A stretch of DNA of 64,000 nt. Source: Lysobacteraceae bacterium P. Lineage in GTDB: Bacteria; Pseudomonadota; Gammaproteobacteria; Xanthomonadales; Xanthomonadaceae. The notes under the pieces are model-generated. The model was given only the letters and a program-made list of their open reading frames with translations, was not told the origin of the DNA and searched no databases. The DNA is taken from assembly GCA_005503055.1 (NCBI GenBank), contig SCOX01000004.1, forward strand, positions 1-64,000, written 5' to 3'. Positions 18,591 to 28,560 of the stretch are shown piece by piece (position 1 is the stretch's first letter; each line of letters opens with the position of its first letter). The position numbers were made by a program, and so were the translations under genes.

Positions 18591-21500
18591 ATGCCGACTC
18601 CGCTGCGCCGCCGCATGCGCCTGGCCCGCCGTGGGCTCGGCTATCTCGTCGCGCTCTCGCTGGTGCTCGTCGCGCTGGTGCTGGCCGTGGCGAGCCAGGT
18701 GCTGCCGCTGGCAGAGAGCAATCCGCAGCGCGTTGCCGCATGGCTGAGCGAGCGCGCGGGACGACCGGTCTCGTTCGACAAGGTGGAAACCGCGTGGACG
18801 CGGCGAGGTCCGTTGTTGCGCCTGGACAACCTGCGTATCGGCGCGGGAAACCAGGCGTTCACCGTGGGCGACACGGAAATGCTCGTGTCCGTCTATGCCG
18901 GCCTTTTGCCCGGCCACGCGTTCTCCGAACTGCGCCTGCGCGGCCTGGACCTGACGCTCGAACGCGCCGCTGACGGCCGCTGGGCGGTGCGCGGCCTGCC
19001 GGGCCAGGAGCAGCCGCAGCAGCGTGATCCCTTCGCCGCGCTCGAAGGCCTGGGCGAGTTGCAGGTGATCGACGGCAAGATCACCGTGATCGCGCCGAAC
19101 CTGGGCATCGACGCGCGCATTCCGCGCATCAACCTGCGCCTGCGCGTAGACGGCCCGCGCGTGCGCGCAGGCGTGCGAGCGTGGCCCAGCGTCAACGTGG
19201 CGGGCGCTGCATCCTCGCCGCTGGACACGGTGCTCGACTTCGACCGCATCAAAGGTGACGGTCGCGCCTACATCGGCGCGCGCCGCGCGGACCTTTCCGC
19301 GTGGGGCGCGTTGCTGCAGGTCGCCGGTGTCGGCGGCGAATCCGGTGAGGGCCGCGCCGAAGCCTGGGCCGAGCTGCGCGACCACCGCATCACGCAGGTG
19401 ATCGCCGACGTCGCGCTCGAACGCGTCGGCCTGCGCGGCGCGCCGCTCGCGGGTGGCGCGGTGCCACGTGTGCAGCTCACACGCGTCGCCGCGCTGGCGC
19501 GCTGGCGTGCGATCGACGGTGGATGGCGCGTGGACGCCAAGACGCTGCGCATCGACACGGGCAAGGACGCGCAGAAACTCGATGGCCTAGTCGTCGCCGG
19601 CGGTGCGCGCTATGCGCTGATCGCCGACCGCATCGATGCCGGTCCGCTGCTGACCGCCGCCTCGCTGAGCGATCGACTCGCGCCGGACCTGCGGGTGTGG
19701 CTGCACAACACGCGCCCACGCGCGTCGTTGCAGAACGTGGAGGTCGCCGGCATGCGCGGCGGCGCATTGCGTGCGCAGGCGCGCATCGCCGCGTTCGGCT
19801 TCGATGCGCTGGGCAACTCGCCTGGCCTGAGCGGGCTGGCGGGCCAGTTCCTCGGCGATGCCGATGGCTTCACCCTGCAACTCGATCCGGCCTCGCCGAT
19901 GCGTTTCGACTGGCCTCGCGGCTTCGGCGTGGCGCATACGGTGTCGCTGCAGGGATCGGTCAGCGGTTGGCGCGAAGGCGCCGGCTGGCGCCTCGGCACG
20001 CCGTCGCTCGCCGTGAAGGGGCCGGACTTCGGCGCGCGCGCGCGTGGCGGATTGTGGTGGCAGGGCGACGGCACGCGCCCGTGGATCGACATCGCCGCCG
20101 ACATCGACGAAACGCAGCTCCCCGTCGCCAAGGGGTTCTGGATCCACCACAAGATGGCGCCGAAAGTGGTGAATTGGCTCGATTCGGCCCTGATCGCAGG
20201 GCGCCTGCACGACGGGCATGCGGTCATCTCCGGCGACCTCGACAACTGGCCGTTCCGTGATCGCGACGGCTTGTTCGAAGCGACCGCGAAGCTGGATGGC
20301 GCAGCGATCAAGTTCCAGCCCGAATGGCCTGCGGCCGAGGGGATGAGCGCCGATCTGGCTTTCATCGCCGACGGCTTCACGGTGAAGGGGCAGGGGCGCA
20401 TCGGGGGCGTGGCCATTACGCAGATCCGCGCCGGCATCGATCACTATCGCGGCGGCGCGCTGACCGTGCAGGCGCAGGGCGCGGCCGACGCGGCGCAGCT
20501 GCTCGACCTGCTGCGCGACAGTCCGCTGCAGAAGGAAAACGGCGAGACGCTGAAAAACGTCGTCGCCAGCGGCCCGGCAAAGGTCGGTTTCGACATGACC
20601 ATGCCGTTGCGTCCCAAGTCGATCACGGCGATCGGCGGAACGGTGCAGCTGGACAACGCCAAGCTTGGCGATCCGCGCTGGAAACTCGCGTTCGATCAGG
20701 TCAGCGGCCGCGCCGAATACGCACGCGGCGGCTTCCGCGCCGACGAGCTGAAGGTGCGCCACGAAGGCCAACCCGGCACGCTGTCGCTGCGCGCCGGCAA
20801 CGATTTCGTGCGCGACAAGGGCAACGTGTTCGAGGCCGGACTTGACGCGCAGATGGGCACGAAAGATCTGCTCGATCGCGCGCCGGAAATGGCGTGGCTG
20901 AAGCCGCACGTCGACGGGCGTTCGTCGTGGACGATCGGCATCGCGATCCCCAAGCCCGTTGCAGGCAAGACCGCCCCGACGCTGCTGCAACTGCAATCCA
21001 ACCTCGTCGGCACGGCGCTCACATTGCCCGAGCCGTTGCGCAAGGGCGCGGGCGAGTCGCTGGCCACGTCGGTGGAAACTGCGTTGCCGATGGGCAGCGG
21101 CGACATTCGCGTGAATCTGGGCAACGTCATCGCGGTGCGCGCGCGCACGCAGAGCGATCCGTCAGGCGAGAGCCGGACCGGCGTGCGCCTGGCGCTGGGA
21201 AGCAACCGGGTGGACGACGTGCCACCGGCACGCGGTCTGGTCGCGACGGGCCGCGCCGCGCAACTCGATGCGATCGACTGGATCGCGCTGCTCGAAGGCG
21301 GCGGCGGTGGCTCAGGCCTGTCCCTTCAGCGCATCGACGTGACCGCGCAACGTCTGAACCTGTTGGGCGGCGTGTTCCCGGACACGCATCTGGTGGTGGT
21401 CCCGGCCGCGCAGGGCGCGACGGCAGTGCAGGCCGAGGGCGCCGCGCTGCAGGGCGCGGTGCTGATTCCCGCGGCCGACGGCGCGGCCATCGCCGGCCGT

Positions 21501-22451
21501 TTCGACCGCATGTACTGGCGCGCGCCGAAAAAGCCGGTGCCTCCCGCTGGAATGCCGACGCCGCCCGCATTCGCACCGCCGGCGGACGACACGTTCAATC
21601 CGGCGAAGATCCCGCCACTCACCATCGACATCGCCGACCTGCGCGTGTCCGATGCGCGCCTGGGCGAAGCGAAGCTGCGCACGCAACCTACCGCGACCGG
21701 CATGCGCATCGAGCAGGTGCAGATGCGCGCCGACAAGCAGCGCATCGATGCCAGCGGCGACTGGAGCGGACGCGGCGCGTCGGCGCGCACGCAGCTGGAC
21801 GTACGCATCGACAGCGGCGATCTGGGCAGCCTGCTCGCCGGCTTCGGCATGGGCCAGCAGCTTGGCGGCGGCACCGGCACGATGCATTTCGCGGCGGGTT
21901 GGGCGGGCAGCCCGGCGGCGTTCAACGTCGCTTCGCTCGACGGCAGCCTGGAGGCCGACATCCGCGACGGCCGACTGCTGGAAGTCGAACCCGGCGCGGG
22001 GCGCGTGCTCGGACTGCTCAGCCTGGCGCAACTGCCGCGTCGATTGATGCTCGACTTCCGCGATTTCTTCAACAAGGGATTCGCCTTCAATCGCGCGGGC
22101 GGCAAGGTCACTTTCGCCGGCGGGATGGCGCACAGCGACAACCTGTCCATCGACGGTCCGGCCGCGGCCATCGGCATTCGCGGCAGCGCCAACCTGCATG
22201 CGCAGACCTTCGACCAGACCATCGAAGTGCGGCCCAAGGCCGGCAATCTGCTGACCGTGGCCGGCGCCATCGCTGCCGGCCCGGTCGGCGCGGCGATCGG
22301 CGCGGCCGCCAATGCGGTGCTGCAGGAGCCGCTCGGCGAGATGGCCTCGCGCACGTACCGGGTGACCGGCCCGTGGAAGGAGCCGAAGGTCGAGGTGGTC
22401 GGCAGCCCGTCCGGGCAGGCCAAGGCCGAAGAGCGCCCGCCGGAGGGCTGA
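18591..22451 (+). CDS. yhdP: YhdP family AsmA-like envelope protein
   Basis: 1286 residues, matching the family length. One N-terminal membrane helix (about 17-38, YLVALSLVLVALVLAVASQVL) precedes the DUF3971/AsmA-like body. Recognisable parts include AAWLSERAGRPVSFDKVETAWTRRGPLLRLDNL at the start and LEADIRDGRLLEVEPGAGRVLGLLSLAQLPRRLMLDFRDFFNKGFAFNRAGGKV near the end, the most conserved block. YhdP is one of the large bridge-like proteins (with TamB and YdbH) that move phospholipid from the inner to the outer membrane. It keeps the E. coli position between rng and tldD. Confidence 0.93.
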   Translation: MPTPLRRRMRLARRGLGYLVALSLVLVALVLAVASQVLPLAESNPQRVAAWLSERAGRPVSFDKVETAWTRRGPLLRLDNLRIGAGNQAFTVGDTEMLVSVYAGLLPGHAFSELRLRGLDLTLERAADGRWAVRGLPGQEQPQQRDPFAALEGLGELQVIDGKITVIAPNLGIDARIPRINLRLRVDGPRVRAGVRAWPSVNVAGAASSPLDTVLDFDRIKGDGRAYIGARRADLSAWGALLQVAGVGGESGEGRAEAWAELRDHRITQVIADVALERVGLRGAPLAGGAVPRVQLTRVAALARWRAIDGGWRVDAKTLRIDTGKDAQKLDGLVVAGGARYALIADRIDAGPLLTAASLSDRLAPDLRVWLHNTRPRASLQNVEVAGMRGGALRAQARIAAFGFDALGNSPGLSGLAGQFLGDADGFTLQLDPASPMRFDWPRGFGVAHTVSLQGSVSGWREGAGWRLGTPSLAVKGPDFGARARGGLWWQGDGTRPWIDIAADIDETQLPVAKGFWIHHKMAPKVVNWLDSALIAGRLHDGHAVISGDLDNWPFRDRDGLFEATAKLDGAAIKFQPEWPAAEGMSADLAFIADGFTVKGQGRIGGVAITQIRAGIDHYRGGALTVQAQGAADAAQLLDLLRDSPLQKENGETLKNVVASGPAKVGFDMTMPLRPKSITAIGGTVQLDNAKLGDPRWKLAFDQVSGRAEYARGGFRADELKVRHEGQPGTLSLRAGNDFVRDKGNVFEAGLDAQMGTKDLLDRAPEMAWLKPHVDGRSSWTIGIAIPKPVAGKTAPTLLQLQSNLVGTALTLPEPLRKGAGESLATSVETALPMGSGDIRVNLGNVIAVRARTQSDPSGESRTGVRLALGSNRVDDVPPARGLVATGRAAQLDAIDWIALLEGGGGGSGLSLQRIDVTAQRLNLLGGVFPDTHLVVVPAAQGATAVQAEGAALQGAVLIPAADGAAIAGRFDRMYWRAPKKPVPPAGMPTPPAFAPPADDTFNPAKIPPLTIDIADLRVSDARLGEAKLRTQPTATGMRIEQVQMRADKQRIDASGDWSGRGASARTQLDVRIDSGDLGSLLAGFGMGQQLGGGTGTMHFAAGWAGSPAAFNVASLDGSLEADIRDGRLLEVEPGAGRVLGLLSLAQLPRRLMLDFRDFFNKGFAFNRAGGKVTFAGGMAHSDNLSIDGPAAAIGIRGSANLHAQTFDQTIEVRPKAGNLLTVAGAIAAGPVGAAIGAAANAVLQEPLGEMASRTYRVTGPWKEPKVEVVGSPSGQAKAEERPPEG

Positions 22452-22628
22452 ATCCTTGCACGCAACCCGGACGCCCGGCGCCCGGCAGCGGCCGTGAAGC
22501 CGTTGCGTTCGCGCGTTGTGCCACCATCTCGTTCCTGACCTTCCACGCCCGTTCGCCGGCGAAATCCGGCCGGATCGCCGCATCCGTACTTTCGGCGCCG
22601 TGGTCCCGATCCACTCCAGAGAGCCCGC

Positions 22629-24071
22629 ATGACCCTGCCCATCCAGATCGCCGAACACCGCCTGCTGCTGCCCGCCGGGCTGGACGCGGGCGGACTCGAA
22701 CGCACCTTCGGCACGTTGCTCGGGCCGGGCGTGGATTTCGGCGATCTGTATTTCCAGCACGCACGCCGCGAGAGCTGGACCGTGGAGGACGGCATCGTCA
22801 AGGACGGCGCGCATTCGATCGAGCAGGGCGTGGGCGTGCGCGCGATCAGCGGCGAGAAGACCGGCTTCGCCTACTCGGACGAAATCAACACGCAGGCGCT
22901 GTTGGCGGCATCCAAATCGGCGCGCGCCATCGCCCGCGACGGCTCGGTGCAGACACCGCATTCGCTGGTGCGCGGCGGCGGTCGTGAACTCTACGCGCCG
23001 GAAGATCCCATCGACGGTTATGCCAACGAAGCCAAGGTCGAGGCGCTGCGTCGCATCGACAAGCTGCTGCGCGCCGCCGATCCGCGCGTGAAGCAGGTGA
23101 TGGTGGGCCTGTCGGGCGGCGTCGACACCATCCTGGTCGCGCGCAGCGACGGCGTGCTCGCCGCCGACGTGCGTCCGCTGGTGCGATTGAACGTGCAGGT
23201 GATCGTCGAACAGAACGGCCGGCGCGAGAGCGGCTATGCCGGCGGCGGCGGGCGTTACAGCTACGCCGAACTGCTCGACGGCGACAAGCCCGAGAAGCTC
23301 GCGCGCGAAGCGTTGCGTCAGGCGCTGGTGAACCTGGAGGCGATCGACGCGCCCGCCGGCGTGATGCCGGTGGTGCTGGGCAGCGGCTGGCCGGGCGTGC
23401 TGCTGCACGAAGCCGTGGGCCACGGCCTGGAAGGCGACTTCAACCGCAAGGGCACGTCCACGTACGCCGGGCGCATGGGCCAGCGCGTGGCCTCGCCGGG
23501 CGTGACGATCGTCGACGACGGCACGCTGCCGGGCCGTCGCGGTTCGCTCAACGTCGACGACGAAGGCACGCCGACCAGCTGCACGACGCTGATCGAGGAT
23601 GGTGTGCTCGTGGGCTACATGCAGGACACGCTCAATGCGCGCCTGATGGGGATGGCGCCGACCGGCAACGGCCGTCGCGAATCCTTCGCGCACCTGCCGA
23701 TGCCGCGCATGACCAACACCTACATGCTCGCCGGCCAGCACGATCCGGAAGAGATGATCCGTTCGGTGAAGAAGGGCCTGTACGCGGTGAATTTCGGCGG
23801 CGGCCAGGTGGACATCACCAGCGGCAAGTACGTGTTCTCCGCGACCGAGGCCTACCTCATCGAGGACGGCAAGATCACCGCGCCGGTGAAGGGCGCCACG
23901 CTGATCGGCAACGGCCCGGAAACCATGCAGCGCGTGAAGATGATCGGACACGATCTCGCGCTCGACGAAGGCGTCGGCGTGTGCGGCAAGGACGGCCAGA
24001 GCGTGCCGGTGGGCGTGGGCCAGCCGTCGCTGCTGATCGACCAGCTGACGGTGGGCGGTACGCAGGCGTGA
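22629..24071 (+). CDS. tldD: Metalloprotease TldD
   Basis: 480 residues. The zinc motif HEAVGH (in [42 protein letters not shown]) is the HExxxH signature of Tld[47 protein letters not shown] is the conserved N-terminal block. TldD and TldE (PmbA) form a heterodimeric protease that degrades unfolded peptides and matures microcin B17-type peptides in strains that make them. Its partner pmbA lies 860 bp downstream on the same strand, with darP in reverse orientation between them. Confidence 0.96.
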   Translation: MTLPIQIAEHRLLLPAGLDAGGLERTFGTLLGPGVDFGDLYFQHARRESWTVEDGIVKDGAHSIEQGVGVRAISGEKTGFAYSDEINTQALLAASKSARAIARDGSVQTPHSLVRGGGRELYAPEDPIDGYANEAKVEALRRIDKLLRAADPRVKQVMVGLSGGVDTILVARSDGVLAADVRPLVRLNVQVIVEQNGRRESGYAGGGGRYSYAELLDGDKPEKLAREALRQALVNLEAIDAPAGVMPVVLGSGWPGVLLHEAVGHGLEGDFNRKGTSTYAGRMGQRVASPGVTIVDDGTLPGRRGSLNVDDEGTPTSCTTLIEDGVLVGYMQDTLNARLMGMAPTGNGRRESFAHLPMPRMTNTYMLAGQHDPEEMIRSVKKGLYAVNFGGGQVDITSGKYVFSATEAYLIEDGKITAPVKGATLIGNGPETMQRVKMIGHDLALDEGVGVCGKDGQSVPVGVGQPSLLIDQLTVGGTQA

Positions 24072-24226
24072 TGGGCTGCCGTGTCCTTCTCCCTGCGGGA
24101 GAAGGTGCGGATGAGGGCGAACGGAGGAGGTTCGTGAAAATTCGCCGCGCACTCGGCAATGCAGGAGCCGTCATGGCCGATGCTTCGCCGACCCTCACCC
24201 CAGTCCACCTCCCGGCCAGGGACGGA
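24072..24226. repeat. Intergenic palindromic element between tldD and darP
   Basis: CCTTCTCCC-TGC-GGGAGAAGG (24088-24108) is a perfect 9-bp hairpin followed by GATGAGGGCGAACGGAGG. CCCTCACCCC occurs near the other end (24191-24200), in inverted relation to GATGAGGG. This layout recalls a dispersed intergenic element common in xanthomonads and pseudomonads. It lies between the convergent tldD and darP genes and may serve as a bidirectional terminator. Confidence 0.6.
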
Positions 24227-24802
24227 CTAGACGTCGCCGGTTTCGTCCGGCGCGTCGTCGCCGTCGTCGTCCTGGCTCTGCGCGCCGCCGAGGATCAACT
24301 CGCGCAGCTCGCGATACAGCTCGCGGAACTGGCGCGGCGGCTTGTTCTTGTTGCGCTCGTCCAGCGCGCCGCGCACCAGCTGGCGCAGGTGCTGGCGGTT
24401 GGCCGTCGGGTATTCGTCGAGCAGCTGCGCCAGCGCGGCGTCGCCGTCGGCGATCAGGCGTTCGCGCCACGACTCTACGCGATGCATCGCCGCGACTTCG
24501 CGTCGCGCCGCTTCGCCGTCTTCCTCGAGCGCATCGCGGATCGCGTCGAGCACGTCGTCGTCTTCGCGGCGCATTTGCTTGGCCAAATAGGCCAGCTGGC
24601 GCTTGTGCGCGATGTTCGCCGTGATGCGCTTGCAATCGCGGATGTGCGGCAGCAGCGAATCGGGGACCGGCAGCTTCGACAACTGCGCCTCGGTCAGCGA
24701 CACCAGCTTTTCGCCCAGCGCCAGCACTTCCAGCGCCTCGCGCCGGTTCTGGCTGCGGCTGGGGCTCAAGAACTCGCCGGTTTCCTCGTCTCTACCGCGC
24801 AT
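24227..24802 (-). CDS. darP: Ribosome biogenesis factor DarP (YjgA)
   Basis: 191 residues from the ATG at 24802 ([11 protein letters not shown]). A second ATG 33 nt upstream is possible, but the family match begins here. The core [67 protein letters not shown] is diagnostic of YjgA/DarP, which associates with late 50S precursors and assists peptidyl-transferase centre maturation. It lies in reverse orientation between tldD and pmbA. The C-terminal tail is Asp/Glu-rich ([17 protein letters not shown]). Confidence 0.93.
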   Translation of the reverse strand: MRGRDEETGEFLSPSRSQNRREALEVLALGEKLVSLTEAQLSKLPVPDSLLPHIRDCKRITANIAHKRQLAYLAKQMRREDDDVLDAIRDALEEDGEAARREVAAMHRVESWRERLIADGDAALAQLLDEYPTANRQHLRQLVRGALDERNKNKPPRQFRELYRELRELILGGAQSQDDDGDDAPDETGDV

Positions 24803-24930
24803 GGCGCACCTGTTGTTTCCAAAGTCACTGGGCATGGATTTTCGCGGATCGCCGCGAATAAAGCACTTCACTGTGCTTTTTCGCGTTCATCCGGCGTGAA
24901 CCCGCCTGAAAACCCCGCAAGGACCTCCTC

Positions 24931-26319
24931 TTGAGCCAGATCGCCACCCCGAACCTGCCCGCCTACGCCGCCTCGCTCGGCGACAGCCACGCCCGCCTGG
25001 AGACGCTCGCGGGCCTCTCCCAGCGCCTGCTGGAGCACTGCCGGGCGCGAGGCGCCACGCAGGCGGAGGTGTCGTGCTCGGAGGAATCGGGCCTCAACGT
25101 CAACGTCCGCATGGGCGAAGTGGAGACGGTCGAATCCACGCGCGACCGCGGCATCTCCGTCACCGTGTATTTCGGCCAGCGCAAAGGCAGCGCCAGCACC
25201 GCGGACCTGCGCGAAGAGAGCCTGGCCTCCACCGTCGAACAGGCCTGCGCGATCGCGCGCCACACCGAGGACGATTCCGCCGCCGGCCTGGCCGATGCGA
25301 GGCTGATGGCCACCGACCTGCGCGAGTTCGATTCCTGGCATCCGTGGGTGATCGACGCCGATCGCGCGGTCGATCTGGCGCTGGCCTGCGAACAGGCCGG
25401 CCGCGACTCGGATGCGCGCATCGAGAATTCCGACGGCGCGTCCCTGGGCACGGGCGAAAGTATCAGCGTGTACGCGAACTCGCACGGCTTCATCGGTCGC
25501 GAACGCAGCACCCAACACAGCCTGGGTTGCGCGCTGATCGTCGGTCGCGGCGATGCGATGCAGCGCGATGGCTGGTACAGCATCGGGCTGTCGGCGGACG
25601 ACCTGGAGTCGGCCGCGACGATCGGGCGCAAGGCCGCGCAGCGTGCGGTGTCGCGTCTGGCGCCGAGGCAGATCGCCACCGGCGAATACCCGGTGCTGTT
25701 CGCCGCCGAGATGGCGCGTTCGCTCATCGGCCACCTGCTGGGCGCGGTCTCCGGTGGCGCGCTTTACCGCCGGGCGAGTTTCCTGCTCGACAGCGCGGGA
25801 CAGAAGCTGTTCCCGGACTGGTTCGGCATCGACGAACAGCCTTTCCTGCCGCGCGGTTACCGTTCGGCATCGTTCGATGCCGAGGGCGTGGCCACACGCG
25901 AATCGTCGCTGGTGAAGCACGGCGTGCTGGAGCGTTACGTCCTGGGCAGCTACTCGGCGCGCAAGCTGGGCCTGGAGACCACCGCCAACGCTGGCGGCGT
26001 GCACAACCTGCAGGTCGCGGCGAACGCGGGCGATTTCGAGTCGATGCTGACCGGCATGGGGCGCGGCCTGCTCGTCACCGAGCTGATGGGGCAGGGCGTG
26101 AACAACGTCACCGGCGATTACTCGCGCGGCGCGGCGGGCTTCTGGATCGAGAATGGACAGATCCAGTATCCGGTCGACGGCATCACCATCGCCGGCAACC
26201 TCAAGCCGATGTTCGCTTCGATCGAAGCGGTGGGCAGCGATGTGGATCCACGATCGCATGTTCGCACCGGCTCGATCCTGCTCGGCCGCATGACGGTCGC
26301 CGGCGAGACGGAAGCCTGA
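24931..26319 (+). CDS. pmbA: Metalloprotease PmbA/TldE
   Basis: 462 residues from a TTG start at 24931, with AAGGA 7 nt before it. Typical blocks are VSCSEESGLNVNVRMGEVETVESTRDRGISVTVYFGQRKGSASTAD and VNNVTGDYSRGAAGFWIENGQIQYPVDGITIAGNL. It is the non-HExxxH partner of TldD in the TldD/TldE protease. It is divergent from darP; the 128 bp between them should hold both promoters. Confidence 0.96.
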   Translation: MSQIATPNLPAYAASLGDSHARLETLAGLSQRLLEHCRARGATQAEVSCSEESGLNVNVRMGEVETVESTRDRGISVTVYFGQRKGSASTADLREESLASTVEQACAIARHTEDDSAAGLADARLMATDLREFDSWHPWVIDADRAVDLALACEQAGRDSDARIENSDGASLGTGESISVYANSHGFIGRERSTQHSLGCALIVGRGDAMQRDGWYSIGLSADDLESAATIGRKAAQRAVSRLAPRQIATGEYPVLFAAEMARSLIGHLLGAVSGGALYRRASFLLDSAGQKLFPDWFGIDEQPFLPRGYRSASFDAEGVATRESSLVKHGVLERYVLGSYSARKLGLETTANAGGVHNLQVAANAGDFESMLTGMGRGLLVTELMGQGVNNVTGDYSRGAAGFWIENGQIQYPVDGITIAGNLKPMFASIEAVGSDVDPRSHVRTGSILLGRMTVAGETEA

Positions 26320-26406
26320 TGGCGCGGCGGCGCATGACCCGTGCCGCTTGACCTGTCACCGGGCGCGGCGGAAAGTTGGATCCGTCCATTCAGGGAGTAG
26401 ACCGGC

Positions 26407-26868
26407 ATGAGCGAGAACCCGTTCGATCCGAGCCAGAGCTCGACCCCTCCGCCACCGACGCCGTCATCGCCGCCGCCGGACAGTCACCACAGCGGCGTGA
26501 GCGCCGACCAGCGCCAGTGGGCAATGTTCGCGCATCTGTCGGCGATCGCCGGCGCGGTGCTCACTTCCGGTGTGGGTGGTTGGGGCACGTTCCTCGGTCC
26601 GCTGATCATCTGGTTGATCAAGAAGGACACCATGCCCTTCGTCGACGATCAGGCCAAGGAGGCGCTGAACTTCAACATCACCGTGGCGATCGTGTTCTTC
26701 GCGCTGTGGGTGTTGGTGTTCTTGACGCTGGGCATCGGTTTCCTGATCGCGATCCCGGCGTGGTTCGTAGTCGGCATCGCGTGGTTGGTGTTCACCATCA
26801 TCGCGGCGATCAAGTCCAACGACGGTGTGGCGTATCGGTATCCCTTTACGTTGCGATTGGTGAAATAG
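26407..26868 (+). CDS. DUF4870 domain membrane protein
   Basis: 153 residues. A Pro/Ser-rich cytosolic N-terminus (about 1-35, PPPPTPSSPPPDSHH) leads into DUF4870: RQWAMFAHLSAIAGAVLTSGVGGWGTFLGPLIIWLIKKDTMPFVDDQAKEALNFNITV, then two more hydrophobic segments (VFFALWVLVFLTLGIGFLIAIP and VVGIAWLVFTIIAAIKSNDG). DUF4870 proteins are small membrane proteins of unknown role. It is 87 bp after pmbA, perhaps in the same transcript, and is followed by a strong terminator. Confidence 0.85.
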   Translation: MSENPFDPSQSSTPPPPTPSSPPPDSHHSGVSADQRQWAMFAHLSAIAGAVLTSGVGGWGTFLGPLIIWLIKKDTMPFVDDQAKEALNFNITVAIVFFALWVLVFLTLGIGFLIAIPAWFVVGIAWLVFTIIAAIKSNDGVAYRYPFTLRLVK

Positions 26869-26939
26869 CGTCGGTTGCGGCCGGTGCAGTAGGGGCCGTC
26901 GCGAACGGCAGTCGGCCGCTTCATACGTGATGCTTCACG

Positions 26940-26973
26940 GCGCCCGCTTCCGGTAAGCGGGCGCTTTTCGTTT
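26940..26973 (+). terminator. Rho-independent terminator after DUF4870 gene
   Basis: A perfect 10-bp stem (GCGCCCGCTT/AAGCGGGCGC) with a 5-nt loop is followed by TTTTCGTTT. It is the likely end of the pmbA-DUF4870 transcript. Confidence 0.8.
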
Positions 26974-27041
26974 GGGGTTATGCGCGTCGAGTCTGTTGTG
27001 TGTGTGCATTGTGTAAAAGCTTCAACGGCATCCCCGTAACT

Positions 27042-27203
27042 CACCGTCGTCGCGGCGAATCTCCGTCAAGCCACCATCGTCCCAAAGCACCGTCGTCTCC
27101 AAAATCACCGTCTTGCCAAAATCACCGTCGTCCCAAATCACCGTCCGTCCTTGCAAATCACCGTCCAAAATCACCGTCGTCCAGGCGAAGGCCGGGACCC
27201 AGG
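27042..27203. repeat. Degenerate short tandem array CACCGTCGTCCCAAAAT, ending in a REP-like element
   Basis: CACCGTC or CACCATC recurs at 27042, 27072, 27088, 27106, 27123, 27139, 27159 and 27172 (intervals 30, 16, 18, 17, 16, 20 and 13 bp). The last copy runs into GGCGAAGGCCGGGACCCAGG, the body of the REP-like element also seen near 39530 and 46010. There are no spacers of constant length, so it is not CRISPR. Confidence 0.75.
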
Positions 27204-27224
27204 CTGTCACGCCATCCGCCCCAT

Positions 27225-27260
27225 CACGTCATTCCAGCGAAAGCTGGAATCCATTTTGAT
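27225..27260. repeat. Palindromic element with GAAA tetraloop
   Basis: ATTCCAGC-GAAA-GCTGGAAT (27231-27250) is a perfect 8-bp hairpin within CGTCATTCCAGCGAAAGCTGGAATCCA, the form of a very common xanthomonad intergenic repeat, whose translation gives the spurious peptide VIPAKAGIH. Confidence 0.65.
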
Positions 27261-27590
27261 CTTGGCTCTGCAAGAAGAGGAAAACGGACGCAAAGCTTCC
27301 GATCGGCTGCGCCGCTCGGGTCACTTTTCTTTGCTTGCCCAAAGTCCGACTGGATTCCCTTCGGTCAAAAAGTAACCAAAAGAAAGGGCAGCGGGCCCAA
27401 CCCAATCCCACGACCGGAAAGCGAGTAGGTGCGTTCGCGATTCGCTAGGCCCGCGCTGCGGCGCGGGCGTTCGGGCGATGCGCGAACCAGTGGTTCGCAA
27501 GCACGCATCGCCCTCACTCCATGGCCCAGCGCTCACCGCCGCACATCCTGTGCGGCGCCCTACGGGGCTAGCGATCTGTTTGGCTGTTCG

Positions 27591-27610
27591 ACAGCAACAG
27601 CAACAGCAAC
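27591..27610. repeat. Short ACAGCA microsatellite
   Basis: About three tandem copies of ACAGCA (27591-27610), running into ACTGCAG, in non-coding DNA downstream of ispA. The number of copies may vary between strains. Confidence 0.6.
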
Positions 27611-27684
27611 TGCAGTCGCGGCCGCGACGGCGAACTGTGGCAGCCGACGGCTGAGTTGTCGGAAAGGCGTTCCCGCCCACTACC

Positions 27685-28560
27685 TCAGCGATCGCGTTCG
27701 ATCGCCATCCGCCCCAGCGCGGCCAGCGCATTCGCGCGTTCGCCCAGCGGCGCCAGTGCGTCGTCCATCGCCCCACGCAGTTCGTCCAGTCGCGCTCGCG
27801 AGGCGTCCAGTCCGATCAGCGCCGGGAACGTCGCCTTGTCCTGCGCGACGTCCTTGCCCGCGGTCTTGCCGAGCGTGGCGCTGTCGCCTTCGATGTCGAG
27901 GATGTCGTCGCGCACCTGGAAGGCCAACCCCAGCGCGGTCGCGTAACGATCGAGGCGCTCGAGGTCGTCGGTCGATGCGCCGCCACACAGTGCGCCCATG
28001 CGCACGGCGGCGCGGATCAATGCGCCGGTCTTGAGGCTGTGCAGGCGTTCGAGCTGCTGCACGGTGAGCGACGAGCCATTGCCCGTCGCGGCCAGGTCCA
28101 GCGCTTGCCCGCCACACATGCCCGCTGCGCCCGAAGCGACGGCGAGGGTGCGCAGCAGTTCCACGCGCGTCGCGTCGTTCGCGTCGGTCGATGCGAGCAC
28201 TTCGAAGGCCAGCGATTGCAGGGCATCGCCGGCGAGGATCGCGGTGGCTTCGTCGAAGGCGACGTGCACTGTCGGCTGGCCGCGACGCAGGGCGTCGTCG
28301 TCCATCGCGGGCAAGTCGTCGTGGACCAGCGAATAGGCGTGGATCAGTTCGACCGCGACCGCCGGTGCATCGAGCGTGTCGGCCGTCGCGCCGAATGCGG
28401 AGCCCGCGGCATGGACCAGCAGCGGTCGCATGCGTTTGCCGCCCAACAGCACCGCGTGGTGCATCGCCGCGTGCAGGCGTTGCGGCGGCGAGTGCGGGTC
28501 GGGCAGGGCACGTTGCAACGCGACGTCGGCGCGCTCGCGCCAGCGCGCGAGTTCAGACAT
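27685..28560 (-). CDS. ispA: Farnesyl diphosphate synthase (polyprenyl synthetase family)
   Basis: 291 residues from the ATG at 28560. The first Asp-rich motif is in [21 protein letters not shown] (DDxxxxD form typical of short-chain synthases) and the second is in [24 protein letters not shown] binds the allylic substrate. It condenses IPP with DMAPP and GPP to make farnesyl-PP, the precursor for UppS encoded elsewhere in this window. It overlaps xseB by 8 bp, the classic xseB-ispA arrangement. Confidence 0.94.
   Translation of the reverse strand: MSELARWRERADVALQRALPDPHSPPQRLHAAMHHAVLLGGKRMRPLLVHAAGSAFGATADTLDAPAVAVELIHAYSLVHDDLPAMDDDALRRGQPTVHVAFDEATAILAGDALQSLAFEVLASTDANDATRVELLRTLAVASGAAGMCGGQALDLAATGNGSSLTVQQLERLHSLKTGALIRAAVRMGALCGGASTDDLERLDRYATALGLAFQVRDDILDIEGDSATLGKTAGKDVAQDKATFPALIGLDASRARLDELRGAMDDALAPLGERANALAALGRMAIERDR

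Larger units (their letters stand above)
26869..27684. other. Gene-free, repeat-filled intergenic region
   Basis: No supportable gene in 816 bp between the DUF4870 gene and the end of ispA. It holds, in order, a terminator (26940-26973), a degenerate short-unit array ending in a REP-like element (27042-27203), a second hairpin element (27225-27260), a longer dispersed-type element with TCACTTTTCTTTGC and AAAGTAACCAAAAGAAAGG (27319-27390), and an ACAGCA microsatellite (27591-27610). Open frames across it encode only repeat-derived peptide (for example VIPAKAGIHFD). Confidence 0.75.

Noticed and set aside
21312-24152. 946-codon minus-strand frame across yhdP and tldD
   Set aside because: It spans two well-supported plus-strand genes and shows no family features.
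27042-27203. Short repeated units as a CRISPR array
   Set aside because: Units are contiguous, 13-20 bp (one 30 bp), degenerate and without spacers; no cas genes nearby.
27000-27428. 142-codon plus-strand frame in the gap before ispA
   Set aside because: It translates known-style intergenic repeats (VIPAKAGIH, KVTKRKG) and the short-unit array; no domain and no ribosome binding site.
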